From JBDIAG01 sp047974565 (lineage in GTDB: Bacteria > Actinomycetota > Actinomycetes > Actinomycetales > CAWJMD01): a stretch of 64,000 bases of DNA. This document shows, piece after piece, positions 16,438-24,612 of the stretch (within the stretch, counting starts at the first letter, position 1; each line of letters begins with the position of its first letter). The notes under the pieces were generated by a model, which made no database searches, was not told where the DNA came from, and saw nothing but the letters and a program-made list of their open reading frames with translations. Both the position numbers and the translations under genes were made by a program. The stretch covers positions 66,449-130,448 of the forward strand of contig JBKECN010000067.1 in NCBI GenBank assembly GCA_047974565.1. Direction: 5' to 3'.

Positions 16438-17604
16438 TCACACGAAGGCGCTGTGACCGGTGATTTGGCGTCCGACGATAAGGGTGTTCATCTCCCGGGT
16501 GCCCTCATAGGAGTAGATCGCCTCGGCATCGGCGACGAACCGCCCGACGTTGAGATCGAGCAGAATACCGTTGCCTCCCATCAGCTCTCGCGCGTAGCCC
16601 ACGGATTCACGCATCTGCACCGTGCATACCGCCTTGGCCAGCGATGCCTGTGCGTCGGTGACCGTGCCCTGGTCCTGCAGCTGGGAGAGCCGCACACACA
16701 TCGAGGCCGTGGCGGTGATGTTGCCGAGCTGGCGCACCAGCAGATCCTGAACCAGTTGGAAGCCCGCGATGGGGCGGCGGAACTGCTCACGCTGGAGGGC
16801 GTAGTCGCGCGAGTTCTCGTACGCACCCAGTGCGCAGCCGACGGCCATCCAGGCAACTCCCGCCCGGGTCATCAGCAGCACCTTGGCGGTGTCCTCGAAG
16901 CTGTTGGCGTTGGCCAGCCGGTTCGCCTCCGGCACCACCACTCCGTCGAGCTCGATGTCGGCGTTCTGCACCATCCGCAGGGCGAACTTGTGGTCGATCT
17001 TGGAGGGCTTGAAGCCGGGCATGTCCTTCTCCACGACGAAGCCCTTGACCTGGTTGTCCTCGGTGTCGCGGGCCCACACCACGATGAGATCGGCGAACGT
17101 CCCGTTGCCGATCCAGCGCTTGGCCCCGTTGATCACCCAGGAGTCACCGTCGCGAGTGGCCGTGGTCTTCAACCCCCGGGAGGTCCCCGAGCCGACATCC
17201 GGCTCGGTGAGCGCGAAGGCGCCGATCTTCTCCATCCGCCGCATCGACGGCAGCCAGCGCTCCTTCTGCTCCCCCGAACCGCACAGGTAGATGGAGCCCA
17301 TCGACAGGCCGGAGTGCACCCCGCGGAACGTGGACAGCGACGGATCGCAGCGAGCGAACTCCATGGCCAGCATCCCATCGAAGAGGTAACTGCCGCCCGG
17401 GCAGCCATACCCCTGGTACGGCCAGCCGTTGATGTCGAGTTCGGCGATCTTGGGGATCAACTGGAACGGAAACTCCGCCTTGGACCAGTACTCGGTCACC
17501 ACCGGCTGCACCTCGGTTCGCAGGAACTCCCGCACCCCGTGCAAGGTCTCACGCTCGTTGTCGTCCAGCAGCGCTTCGAGTTCGTAGAAGTCGGTGGTGC
17601 TCAT
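16438..17604 (-). CDS. acyl-CoA dehydrogenase (glutaryl-CoA dehydrogenase-like)
   Basis: 388 aa from ATG 17604, with GGAG upstream. FAD-binding acyl-CoA dehydrogenase fold: ALTEPDVGSGTS, the GxKRWIGNG loop and the C-terminal YSYEGTREMNTLIVGR, in which Glu367 is the catalytic base at the position used by short-chain and glutaryl-CoA dehydrogenases. Overall sequence (GVHSGLSMGSIYLCGSGEQK, YALQREQFRRPIAGFQLVQ) resembles the glutaryl-CoA dehydrogenase branch, but the Arg that grips the glutaryl carboxylate cannot be assigned by eye. It catalyses the first, alpha-beta dehydrogenation step of acyl-CoA breakdown. Flanked by fadA-fadB and fadD on the same strand, each with its own terminator. Confidence 0.9.
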   Translation of the reverse strand: MSTTDFYELEALLDDNERETLHGVREFLRTEVQPVVTEYWSKAEFPFQLIPKIAELDINGWPYQGYGCPGGSYLFDGMLAMEFARCDPSLSTFRGVHSGLSMGSIYLCGSGEQKERWLPSMRRMEKIGAFALTEPDVGSGTSRGLKTTATRDGDSWVINGAKRWIGNGTFADLIVVWARDTEDNQVKGFVVEKDMPGFKPSKIDHKFALRMVQNADIELDGVVVPEANRLANANSFEDTAKVLLMTRAGVAWMAVGCALGAYENSRDYALQREQFRRPIAGFQLVQDLLVRQLGNITATASMCVRLSQLQDQGTVTDAQASLAKAVCTVQMRESVGYARELMGGNGILLDLNVGRFVADAEAIYSYEGTREMNTLIVGRQITGHSAFV

Positions 17605-17730
17605 GCTGTCTCCATCCAGAGTGTCGTCCGGCCCGGGCCCGGAACCGGTAGGTGTCCTGCGGTGGATGCTGACGTGGGCAGACGATCCGGCCCGCGCCCG
17701 TGCGGGTGCACGCTCCGACGGAAAGGGGTA

Positions 17731-17762
17731 CCGGTGCGCCCGCCGTCGAACAGGCGCACCGG
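17731..17762. terminator. perfect 10-bp hairpin between acyl-CoA dehydrogenase and fadD
   Basis: CCGGTGCGCC at 17731-17740 and its exact complement at 17753-17762, loop of 12. It is about 100 bp past the fadD stop, beyond the larger structure at 17784-17838. Second barrier for fadD read-through. Confidence 0.5.
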
Positions 17763-17783
17763 CGATTTGAGGTCAGGGCGACA

Positions 17784-17838
17784 CGAGCCCGCCGGGCCCC
17801 GCCAGAGCGATGGCTCTGGGGGTGACCTGCCGGGCTCG
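17784..17838. terminator. nested hairpin terminator after fadD
   Basis: An outer 8-bp stem (17784-17791 with 17831-17838) encloses a 7-bp stem with a GATG tetraloop (CCAGAGC at 17802-17808 and GCTCTGG at 17813-17819). It begins 24 bp past the fadD stop on the minus strand. Confidence 0.6.
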
Positions 17839-17862
17839 CGGTACGCCGACGCCCTGTGGGGA

Positions 17863-19362
17863 CTACTTCACCGCCTCGGGCACGCTCACCTCGCGGCGCA
17901 GGATCTTGCCCGTCGCGGTCTTGGGCAGCTCGGCCTCGATCCACACCCGGCGCGGGTACTTGTACGCCGCCACCCGCTCCTTGACGAAGGCGACCAGTTC
18001 CTCGGGGGTGACCGGCTCGGCGCCGGACTTCAGCGCCACGGCGGCACCGATCTCCTCGCCCAGGGACTCGTGCGGAATGCCCACCACCGCAGCCTCGGCC
18101 ACCGCCGGGTGCTCGTAGAGCACCTCCTCGATCTCACGTGGGTAGACGTTGAAACCACCCCGGATGATGAGGTCCTTGGCCCGGTCCACGATGTAGTAGT
18201 AGCCGTCTTCGTCCACCCGGCCCAGGTCGCCGCTGCTGAACCAGCCCTCGCTGTCGATGGCCTCGGCGGTGGCCTCCGGACGGTCCCAGTAGCCGCTCAT
18301 GATGTTGTTGCCCCGGATCTGCACCTCGCCGACCTCGCCAGCAGCGCTGACGTTGCGCTCCTTGTCGACCAGCCGCATCTCCACCCCGGCGACCGGCTGA
18401 CCGATGGACCCGGGCTTGCGTACGCGGTCCGGGTGGTTGAAGCACGCCACCGGGGAGGTCTCCGAGAGTCCGTACCCCTCCAGGATCATGCAGCCGAACT
18501 TCTCCTCGAAGGCCCGCATCACCTCCACCGGCATCGCCGCCCCGCCCGAGCAGCAGATCCGCAGGCTGTTCACGTCGCGGTTGGCGCCCTCGGGGTTGGC
18601 GAGCATCGCCGCGTACATGGTGGGCACGCCGACGAAGATGGACACCTTGTCCCGCTCGACGATCTCCAGGGCCTTGGCGGGGTCGAAGCGCGGAAGCAGG
18701 GTCAGGCAGGCACCCACTGCGATGGCCGAGTTGAGCCCCACGGTGAGCCCGAAGACGTGGAACAGGGGCAGGCAGCCCATCACGACATCGTCCGGCGTCA
18801 GGCTCAGCAGGGTGCGCCCGGTGAGTTCCTGGTTGGAGTTGAGGTTGTTGTGCGTGAGCTGGGCACCCTTGGGACGCCCGGTGGTGCCGGAGGTGTAGAG
18901 GATCACCGCGGTGTCGTCGTCGGCGCGCTCCACGACGTCCGCGTGCTCGTAGTCGGTCGGCAGGATGGTGCGGATGTCGTTGACGACGACGAGTTCGGCA
19001 CCGGCGTCGTTGGCGCCCTCGGTGGCCGCCTGCTCGGACAGGTGCCAGGCGAAGAGCAACTTGGCCCCGGAGTCGCCGAGGTAGTAGTGCACCTCGCGCT
19101 CCTTGAACAGCGGGTTCATCGGCACCACAGTGCCCCCGACCCGCAGGATGGCGTAGAAGAGCACCGGGAAGGCGGGCACGTTCGGGAGCATGATGCCGAC
19201 CCGGTCGCCCGGTTGCACCCCCTTGCTGCGGATGAGGGCCGCCGCCGCGTCCACCAGCGAATCCATCTCGGCGTAGGTGAGGGTGAAGTCGTCCATCCGA
19301 ATCGCGGTCCGCTCGGGGTGGGTGCGGGCGGAGTTCGTGAGATTGGCGGCCAGGTTGGTCAT
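17863..19362 (-). CDS. fadD: long-chain fatty-acid--CoA ligase (AMP-forming)
   Basis: 499 aa from ATG 19362, with GGAGC upstream. ANL-superfamily adenylating enzyme: P-loop-like VILYTSGTTGRPKGAQLTH, GYGLSETSPVACFNH, ribose-binding YYIVDRAKDLIIRGGFNVYP, and the C-terminal adenylation Lys in LPKTATGKILRRE. It activates fatty acids to acyl-CoA for the neighbouring beta-oxidation genes. Length is on the short side but complete. The gene is divergent from a PucR-type regulator whose start is 171 bp away, making that regulator its likely controller. The open frame upstream to 19506 runs into the intergenic promoter region and was excluded. Confidence 0.93.
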   Translation of the reverse strand: MTNLAANLTNSARTHPERTAIRMDDFTLTYAEMDSLVDAAAALIRSKGVQPGDRVGIMLPNVPAFPVLFYAILRVGGTVVPMNPLFKEREVHYYLGDSGAKLLFAWHLSEQAATEGANDAGAELVVVNDIRTILPTDYEHADVVERADDDTAVILYTSGTTGRPKGAQLTHNNLNSNQELTGRTLLSLTPDDVVMGCLPLFHVFGLTVGLNSAIAVGACLTLLPRFDPAKALEIVERDKVSIFVGVPTMYAAMLANPEGANRDVNSLRICCSGGAAMPVEVMRAFEEKFGCMILEGYGLSETSPVACFNHPDRVRKPGSIGQPVAGVEMRLVDKERNVSAAGEVGEVQIRGNNIMSGYWDRPEATAEAIDSEGWFSSGDLGRVDEDGYYYIVDRAKDLIIRGGFNVYPREIEEVLYEHPAVAEAAVVGIPHESLGEEIGAAVALKSGAEPVTPEELVAFVKERVAAYKYPRRVWIEAELPKTATGKILRREVSVPEAVK

Positions 19363-19521
19363 CAGGGGGCTCCAGGGGCTCGACGGTGAGTGCCCGGCGC
19401 GGTATGCCGGCAGGTGAAATCCTGCCGCGAAAGGCTTGGCGTGTCGATGGTCACACCAACAACCTCGGACGGCTCTCGTTGTTGTCATGAACAATGCATC
19501 TCGCACTGAGCCCGTCTTGAC

Positions 19522-19527
19522 TACGCT
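19522..19527 (+). promoter_or_regulatory. -10 element TACGCT for leaderless pucR-type gene
   Basis: TACGCT, six bases, ATG 19534, with no Shine-Dalgarno sequence. Confidence 0.5.
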
Positions 19528-19533
19528 CAGTGC

Positions 19534-20748
19534 ATGGCTGACCTTGTCACCGACGACGAGATGGGTGCGCAGATCGCCCCTGCTGATCGGGCGGCGGCGA
19601 CCGCCGTCGGCGATGCCGTGGTGGCCCGCCTCGACGAGCTCGCCGAGGGGATGACCACCGTGATCCGCTCCCGCGTGGCCGCCTACGGTCCCAGCGGCCC
19701 GGTGCCCCGCTCAGAGTTGCTTCGGTCCTGCCGGGCGCACGCCCGGCATGTGCTCTCCGCCCTGGGTTCCAAACCCACCGAGCCGGGGCTGGGCGGAACC
19801 ACCGGCCGCGGCTCGGCGGTGCAGGGCATCCCGCTGCCCGACGTGATGAGCGCCTACCGGCTGGGCCTGACGATGGTGTGGGAGCAGGTTGCCGCCACCG
19901 CGGTCGAGATGGAACTCGGCCCTCGCGCCATCGTCGCCCTCTCCGCTGTGGTGTGGTCGATGCACGACACCTTCGTGCAGGATCTGGTGGCCGACTACCG
20001 GGACGAGATGTCGATGCGGGTCAGGGCAGCGGAGGAGGAAGCCTCGGCGGTCGTGGCAGGACTCATCGACGGAACGATCGCCCAGCACACCGCCCTGGAG
20101 GCGGCCACCTTGCTGCGGATGCCGATCGAGGGGCCGTACGTCGCGGTGGTGGCCGAGGTGGTCGACCCCGGGACCCATGCGGTTCCCGGCGCCCGAGATC
20201 GGCTCGCCGCCCACGACTTTCCCTCGGCCTGGCGGCTGCTCACCGCCGACCAGGTGGGGATCGTCCGCGTCGGAGGCCGCACGGACCAGTTGGTCGAGGT
20301 GCTACGACGCACGGCGACGTACCGGGTGGGCATCTCCCCCGAGTACGACGGCCTCCAGGACACCTCGAACGCGGTGCGGCTGGCCCGGCTGGCCATGCGC
20401 AGTTGCTCCCCTGAGACCCGGGTATCGCGCTACGACGACGACCCGCTCGCCGTGGTGTCGGTGGCCGCGCCACCGGTGATGTCACGTTTGGTGCACACCA
20501 TCTTCTCCGGACTGGACGAGATGCCGGAAGCCGACCGGAACCTGCTGCTGGAGACACTGCGGGTCTGGCTGCACAACGCGGGCTCGGCCGATCGCGCCGC
20601 CGCCGTCCTGTTCTGCCACCCCAACACCGTGCGGCACCGGCTGAAACGGATCGAGGAGCGCACCGGTCGCTCGCTCAGCGACCCGCGCGACCTGAGCACG
20701 CTCTGCCTTGCGGCGGAAGCTGAACTGCGCCAACGCGGACCCACGTGA
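19534..20748 (+). CDS. PucR-family helix-turn-helix transcriptional regulator
   Basis: 404 aa. A helical N-terminal sensor region (to about 160) is followed by a GGDEF-related CdaR-like domain with degenerate motifs (IVRVGGRTDQLVEVL, YRVGISPEYDGL, DTSNAVRLARLAM). The C-terminal PucR HTH contains LLLETLRVWLHNAGSAD, then RAAAVLFCHPNTVRHRLKRI and EERTGRSLSDPRDL. PucR proteins are usually activators of catabolic genes responding to substrate or CoA intermediates. Being divergent from fadD and next to fatty-acid genes, it probably controls fadD and perhaps the acyl-CoA dehydrogenase. The effector is unknown. Confidence 0.9.
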   Translation: MADLVTDDEMGAQIAPADRAAATAVGDAVVARLDELAEGMTTVIRSRVAAYGPSGPVPRSELLRSCRAHARHVLSALGSKPTEPGLGGTTGRGSAVQGIPLPDVMSAYRLGLTMVWEQVAATAVEMELGPRAIVALSAVVWSMHDTFVQDLVADYRDEMSMRVRAAEEEASAVVAGLIDGTIAQHTALEAATLLRMPIEGPYVAVVAEVVDPGTHAVPGARDRLAAHDFPSAWRLLTADQVGIVRVGGRTDQLVEVLRRTATYRVGISPEYDGLQDTSNAVRLARLAMRSCSPETRVSRYDDDPLAVVSVAAPPVMSRLVHTIFSGLDEMPEADRNLLLETLRVWLHNAGSADRAAAVLFCHPNTVRHRLKRIEERTGRSLSDPRDLSTLCLAAEAELRQRGPT

Positions 20749-20948
20749 CGTCGCCTCGACCGTCGCTCTTGCCTCGGCAGCGATATCCCCGTCTCGATGG
20801 CTACCGGCGTCGTGCTGATGCGAGCCGGTGTCGCTCACCGCACGATGGGTGATGAGCTGAGGGGCTCATTCCGGACCTCTCGCCGGTTCCGGGAAATTCT
20901 AATGATCACAATCTTGACTGATTACAAACCATGGGCAAGGCTGGGGTC

Positions 20949-21404
20949 GTGGCGACACCAGATCTTCCCGAGCTGCTGCGGGCGGCCGGGCTTCGGGTCA
21001 CCCGGCCCCGGCTGGCGGTGATCGCGGCGGTGCGCAAGAACCCGCATGCCAGCACCGAGGTGATCATCGACCACGTGCGCTCAGAGTTACAGTCGGTCTC
21101 CCATCAGGCCGTCTACGACTGCTTGAACGCGCTCACCGCAGCCGGCCTGCTCCGCCGGATTCAGCCCGCGGGATCGCTCGCCCGGTACGAGACCCGGACC
21201 AGCGACAACCACCACCACATTGTCTGCCGCCGGTGTGGCACGGTCGCGGACGTAGACTGCGCCACCGGTGAGACTCCTTGCCTGACCGCTTCGGACACAA
21301 GAGGTTTCGAGATCGACGAGGCCGAGGTCATCTACTGGGGAACCTGCCCCGCCTGCACCGAACAGATCGCCGCCCCGGCGGCCACCCCCGACCGTGCCGG
21401 GTGA
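20949..21404 (+). CDS. furA: Fur-family regulator FurA/CatR type, upstream of katG
   Basis: 151 aa from GTG 20949, chosen because AAGG lies eight bases upstream and the N-terminus then matches the length of mycobacterial FurA; an in-frame ATG at 20931 has no ribosome-binding site. Winged helix LRVTRPRLAVIAAV to SHQAVYDCLNALTAAGLL, the metal-site HHH in DNHHHIVC, and zinc-binding CRRCG and CPAC. FurA represses katG and itself and is relieved by peroxide; here katG follows after 174 bp on the same strand, the classical arrangement. The AT-rich stretch just upstream (about 20894-20930, within GAAATTCTAATGATCACAA) probably contains its promoter and self-operator. Confidence 0.92.
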   Translation: MATPDLPELLRAAGLRVTRPRLAVIAAVRKNPHASTEVIIDHVRSELQSVSHQAVYDCLNALTAAGLLRRIQPAGSLARYETRTSDNHHHIVCRRCGTVADVDCATGETPCLTASDTRGFEIDEAEVIYWGTCPACTEQIAAPAATPDRAG

Positions 21405-21578
21405 CGACCCCGGTGACGACCGTGCTATCGACCCCCGTAACCTGCGACCACACGTGGCCCGAATCATCCGGCTGTCATCGTCCCAACGGCTGACAGCACC
21501 GCACGATCCCCTCTCAACCCGAGGTCTCACCACGAGAACCTCACCACCGGAAGTGGACCCACCGAGGAAAGGAACGAG

Positions 21579-23783
21579 ATGACAGAGCAGCCTGAGGCCG
21601 GCGCCGAGGCCCAGTGCCCCGTGATGGGGGCTCACCCCACCAGCGGTGACGCGAACCAGGATTGGTGGCCGGGCCGGCTCAACCTGAAGATCCTGGCCAA
21701 GAACACCTCTGCCCGTAACCCGATGGGTGAGGACTTCAACTACGCCGAAGCCTTCAGCTCACTCGATCTGGCCGCAGTCAAGCAGGACATCGCGGCGGTG
21801 CTCACCGACTCGCAGTCCTGGTGGCCCGCCGACTTCGGCCACTACGGCCCGCTGATGATCCGGATGGCCTGGCACAGCGCCGGCACCTACCGGATCAGCG
21901 ACGGCCGTGGCGGCGCAGGCACCGCCCAGCAGCGTTTCGCGCCGCTGAACTCCTGGCCGGACAACACCAGCCTCGACAAGGCGCGCCGACTGCTGTGGCC
22001 GGTGAAGAAGAAGCACGGCCGCAGCCTCTCGTGGGCCGACCTGCTCATCCTGACCGGCAACGTCGCCCTCGAGTCGATGGGCTTCACCACCTTCGGCTAC
22101 GCCGGAGGCCGTGAAGACGCCTGGGAGGCCGATGACGACGTCTACTGGGGCCCGGAGACCACGTGGCTGGGCGACGAGCGCTACACCGGCCAGCGCGACC
22201 TGGAGAACCCGCTGGCCGCCGTGCAGATGGGTCTGATCTACGTGAACCCGGAGGGCCCCAACGGCAACCCGGACCCGATCGCCGCCGCTGTCGACATCCG
22301 CGAGACCTTCGCCCGGATGGCGATGAACGACGAGGAGACGGTGGCCCTCATCGCCGGGGGTCACACCTTCGGCAAGACCCACGGTGCCCACAGCCCCGAA
22401 GGCGTGCTTGGCCCCGAGCCGGAGGACGCCCCGATGCAGCAGGTCGGCCTGGGCTGGAAGAACTCCTACGGCACCGGCGCCGGCCCCGACGCGATCACCA
22501 GTGGCCTGGAAGGCATCTGGACCAACACCCCGACCACCTGGGACAACTCCTTCTTCGAGATCCTCTTCGGCCACGAGTGGGAGCAGAGCAAGAGCCCCGC
22601 CGGCGCGCACCAGTGGATCCCCAAGGACGGCGCGGCATCCGACAGCGTCCCGGATCCTTTCGACGCGGACAAGAAGCACCCGCCGACGATGCTCACCACC
22701 GACCTGTCTCTGCGCTACGACCCCATCTACGAGCCGATCTCACGCCGATTCTTGGAGAACCCACAAGAATTCGCCGACGCCTTCGCCCGGGCGTGGTTCA
22801 AGCTCACCCACCGCGACATGGGTCCGGTCTCGCGGTACTTCGGCCCCGAGGTGCCCAGCCAGGAACTGCTTTGGCAGGACCCGCTCCCCGCCGCCGAAGG
22901 TGAACCGCTGACCGCCGAGGACGTGGCCGACCTCAAGCAGCGGATCGCCGCATCGGGGCTGACGGTGTCCCAGCTGGTCTCCACCGCGTGGGCGTCGGCC
23001 TCGACCTTCCGCGGCAGCGACAAGCGCGGTGGCGCCAACGGTGCCCGGCTCCGGCTGGAGCCGCAGATCGGCTGGGAGGTCAACAACCCCGACCAGCTCA
23101 CTCCCGTGCTCTCGGCCCTGGAGTCGATCGCTGGTGACTTCAATGTCGGCCCGCGCAAGGTCTCCCTGGCCGACCTCATCGTGCTGGCCGGCGGCGTCGG
23201 CGTTGAGCAGGCGGCCAAGGCCGCCGGTTATGACGTCGAGGTGCCGTTCAGCCCCGGACGCACCGACGCCTCCCAGGACCAGACGGACGTGGAGTCCTTC
23301 GCGGTGCTGGAGCCCAAGGCGGACGCCTTCCGCAGCTACCTGGGCAAGGGCCACCGCCTCGGAGCGGAGTACCTGCTCCTGGACAAGGCGAACCTGCTCA
23401 ACCTCACGGCCCCGGAGATGACCGTTCTCCTCGGTGGAATGCGCGCCCTGGGAACGAACTTCGACGGTTCGTCGCTGGGTCAGCTGACCGACCGGGTCGG
23501 CACCCTGAGCCCGGACTACTTCGTCAACCTGCTGGACGCGGGCACGACGTGGACCCCGGCGGGCGAGGCGGGAGACACCTTCGACGGCAAGGGTGGCAAC
23601 GGTCAGTCCTGGACCGCCAGCCGCGCCGACCTGGTCTTCGCCTCGAACTCCGAGCTCCGGGCGCTGGCCGAGGTGTACGCCTGTGACGACGCCGCCGAGA
23701 AGTTCGTCGACGACTTCGTCGCTGCCTGGGCCAAGGTGATGGACAACGACCGCTACGACCTGCGCAGGCCCTCGAACGCCTGA
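21579..23783 (+). CDS. katG: catalase-peroxidase KatG
   Basis: 734 aa from ATG 21579, with AAAGGA upstream; full length with both duplicated peroxidase halves. Distal heme residues Arg95, Trp98, His99 (RMAWHSAGTYR); the Trp-Tyr-Met crosslink partners Trp98, Tyr221 (GLIYVNPEGP) and Met247 (RMAMND); proximal His262 (GGHTFGKTHGA). All are intact, so catalase activity is expected. It removes hydrogen peroxide in the cytoplasm. Preceded by furA, which should repress it under low peroxide. Confidence 0.98.
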   Translation: MTEQPEAGAEAQCPVMGAHPTSGDANQDWWPGRLNLKILAKNTSARNPMGEDFNYAEAFSSLDLAAVKQDIAAVLTDSQSWWPADFGHYGPLMIRMAWHSAGTYRISDGRGGAGTAQQRFAPLNSWPDNTSLDKARRLLWPVKKKHGRSLSWADLLILTGNVALESMGFTTFGYAGGREDAWEADDDVYWGPETTWLGDERYTGQRDLENPLAAVQMGLIYVNPEGPNGNPDPIAAAVDIRETFARMAMNDEETVALIAGGHTFGKTHGAHSPEGVLGPEPEDAPMQQVGLGWKNSYGTGAGPDAITSGLEGIWTNTPTTWDNSFFEILFGHEWEQSKSPAGAHQWIPKDGAASDSVPDPFDADKKHPPTMLTTDLSLRYDPIYEPISRRFLENPQEFADAFARAWFKLTHRDMGPVSRYFGPEVPSQELLWQDPLPAAEGEPLTAEDVADLKQRIAASGLTVSQLVSTAWASASTFRGSDKRGGANGARLRLEPQIGWEVNNPDQLTPVLSALESIAGDFNVGPRKVSLADLIVLAGGVGVEQAAKAAGYDVEVPFSPGRTDASQDQTDVESFAVLEPKADAFRSYLGKGHRLGAEYLLLDKANLLNLTAPEMTVLLGGMRALGTNFDGSSLGQLTDRVGTLSPDYFVNLLDAGTTWTPAGEAGDTFDGKGGNGQSWTASRADLVFASNSELRALAEVYACDDAAEKFVDDFVAAWAKVMDNDRYDLRRPSNA

Positions 23784-23800
23784 CAGTTTCGTCGATCCGG

Positions 23801-23837
23801 CGCGCCGGCCTCGCCCCTGGTGGGCGGGGCCGGCGCG
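23801..23837. terminator. 16-bp hairpin between convergent katG and crp
   Basis: Arms 23801-23816 and 23822-23837 pair fully apart from one G-U pair, loop of five. It starts 17 bp after the katG stop. Very stable bidirectional terminator. Confidence 0.75.
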
Positions 23838-23861
23838 GCGTCTGCAGCCCGCGCCGAAGTA

Positions 23862-23906
23862 GCTCACCCGAAGCCGGCTCACCCGAAGCCGGCTCACCCG
23901 ATGCCG
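23862..23906. repeat. three 15-bp tandem repeats spanning the crp stop codon
   Basis: GCTCACCCGAAGCCG at 23862 and 23877, and GCTCACCCGATGCCG at 23892. The TCA inside each unit is a possible minus-strand stop; the third unit supplies the actual crp stop at 23894-23896. Confidence 0.85.
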
Positions 23907-24601
23907 GGTCGTCCCCCGGTCCGCACCTGGAGACCGGAGCCGGCCAGCGCGGCCAGGCTGTCCTGATCCAGGACGACGATGCGTCCCCGGCGCAAGGCCA
24001 CGAGCCCCCGATCGGATAGTTCGCCGAGCACTTTGGTGGTGGTTTCCCTTGTGCTGCCAACCAGTTCGGCCAGTTGTTCGTGGGTAACCCGGATGGCCCG
24101 GCCCCCGGCGGACATCCGCAGCACGGTGGCGACGATCCGGTCCGGCGCCGACAAGAGCACCGACTCCCCCAGCCGCCGTTCGAGTTCGGCCACCCGGCGG
24201 CCCAGGTGCTCGGCAACCCTGGTGGCGATCCGCGAATCGGCCAGGAGCAGACGCTCGACGTCCCGACGGCCCATCACGCACACCAGGCAGTCCTCGTCCG
24301 CCTCGGCGAAGGTGTGCTCCAGATGCTGCCCCAGCATGCTCATCTCGCCGAAGATCTCACCCGGGACGACGAAGCCTAGGGTGACCGTGCGCCCGTCCTG
24401 GCCGACCTGGAAGAGCCGAATCCGCCCGGCCTTGAGGATGAACAGCACCTCGGCGGGCTGGCCAGGGGAGTAGATGAGTTGACCGGCGAGCAACCTGCGC
24501 ATCGGCGCCGCCTCACCGATCGCGGCCACCTCGCTCTCGTGCAGGTCCTGGAAGAGGTGAAACTCTCTGAGCACCCAGACCCGTCCGGACGGCTCGCTCA
24601 T
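23894..24601 (-). CDS. Crp/Fnr-family transcriptional regulator
   Basis: 235 aa from ATG 24601. N-terminal cyclic-nucleotide-binding fold (REFHLFQDLHESEVAAIG, LIYSPGQPAEVLFILKAGRI, GEIFGEMSMLGQ). A dimer helix is followed by a Crp-type HTH (IRVTHEQLAELVGSTRETTT, then KVLGELSDRGLVALRRGRI). The cAMP-binding Arg and Thr/Ser motif of Crp is not convincingly present, and no N-terminal Cys cluster for iron-sulfur is seen, so the signal is unknown. An alternative ATG lies at 24610. It starts 12 bp after the selO stop on the same strand and is probably co-transcribed with it. The last residues and stop lie inside a 15-bp triplication. Confidence 0.88.
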   Translation of the reverse strand: MSEPSGRVWVLREFHLFQDLHESEVAAIGEAAPMRRLLAGQLIYSPGQPAEVLFILKAGRIRLFQVGQDGRTVTLGFVVPGEIFGEMSMLGQHLEHTFAEADEDCLVCVMGRRDVERLLLADSRIATRVAEHLGRRVAELERRLGESVLLSAPDRIVATVLRMSAGGRAIRVTHEQLAELVGSTRETTTKVLGELSDRGLVALRRGRIVVLDQDSLAALAGSGLQVRTGGRPGIG

Positions 24602-24612
24602 CGCAACCATGC

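Noticed and set aside
15862..19389. 1175-codon plus-strand open frame opposite thiolase, acyl-CoA dehydrogenase and fadD
   Set aside because: It runs across three well-supported minus-strand genes and their terminators and promoters. No protein-like composition.
20890..20935. Perfect Fur box upstream of furA
   Set aside because: The AT-rich block is a plausible operator, but the palindrome I could build matches only about half its positions, so it is mentioned with furA and not called as a site.
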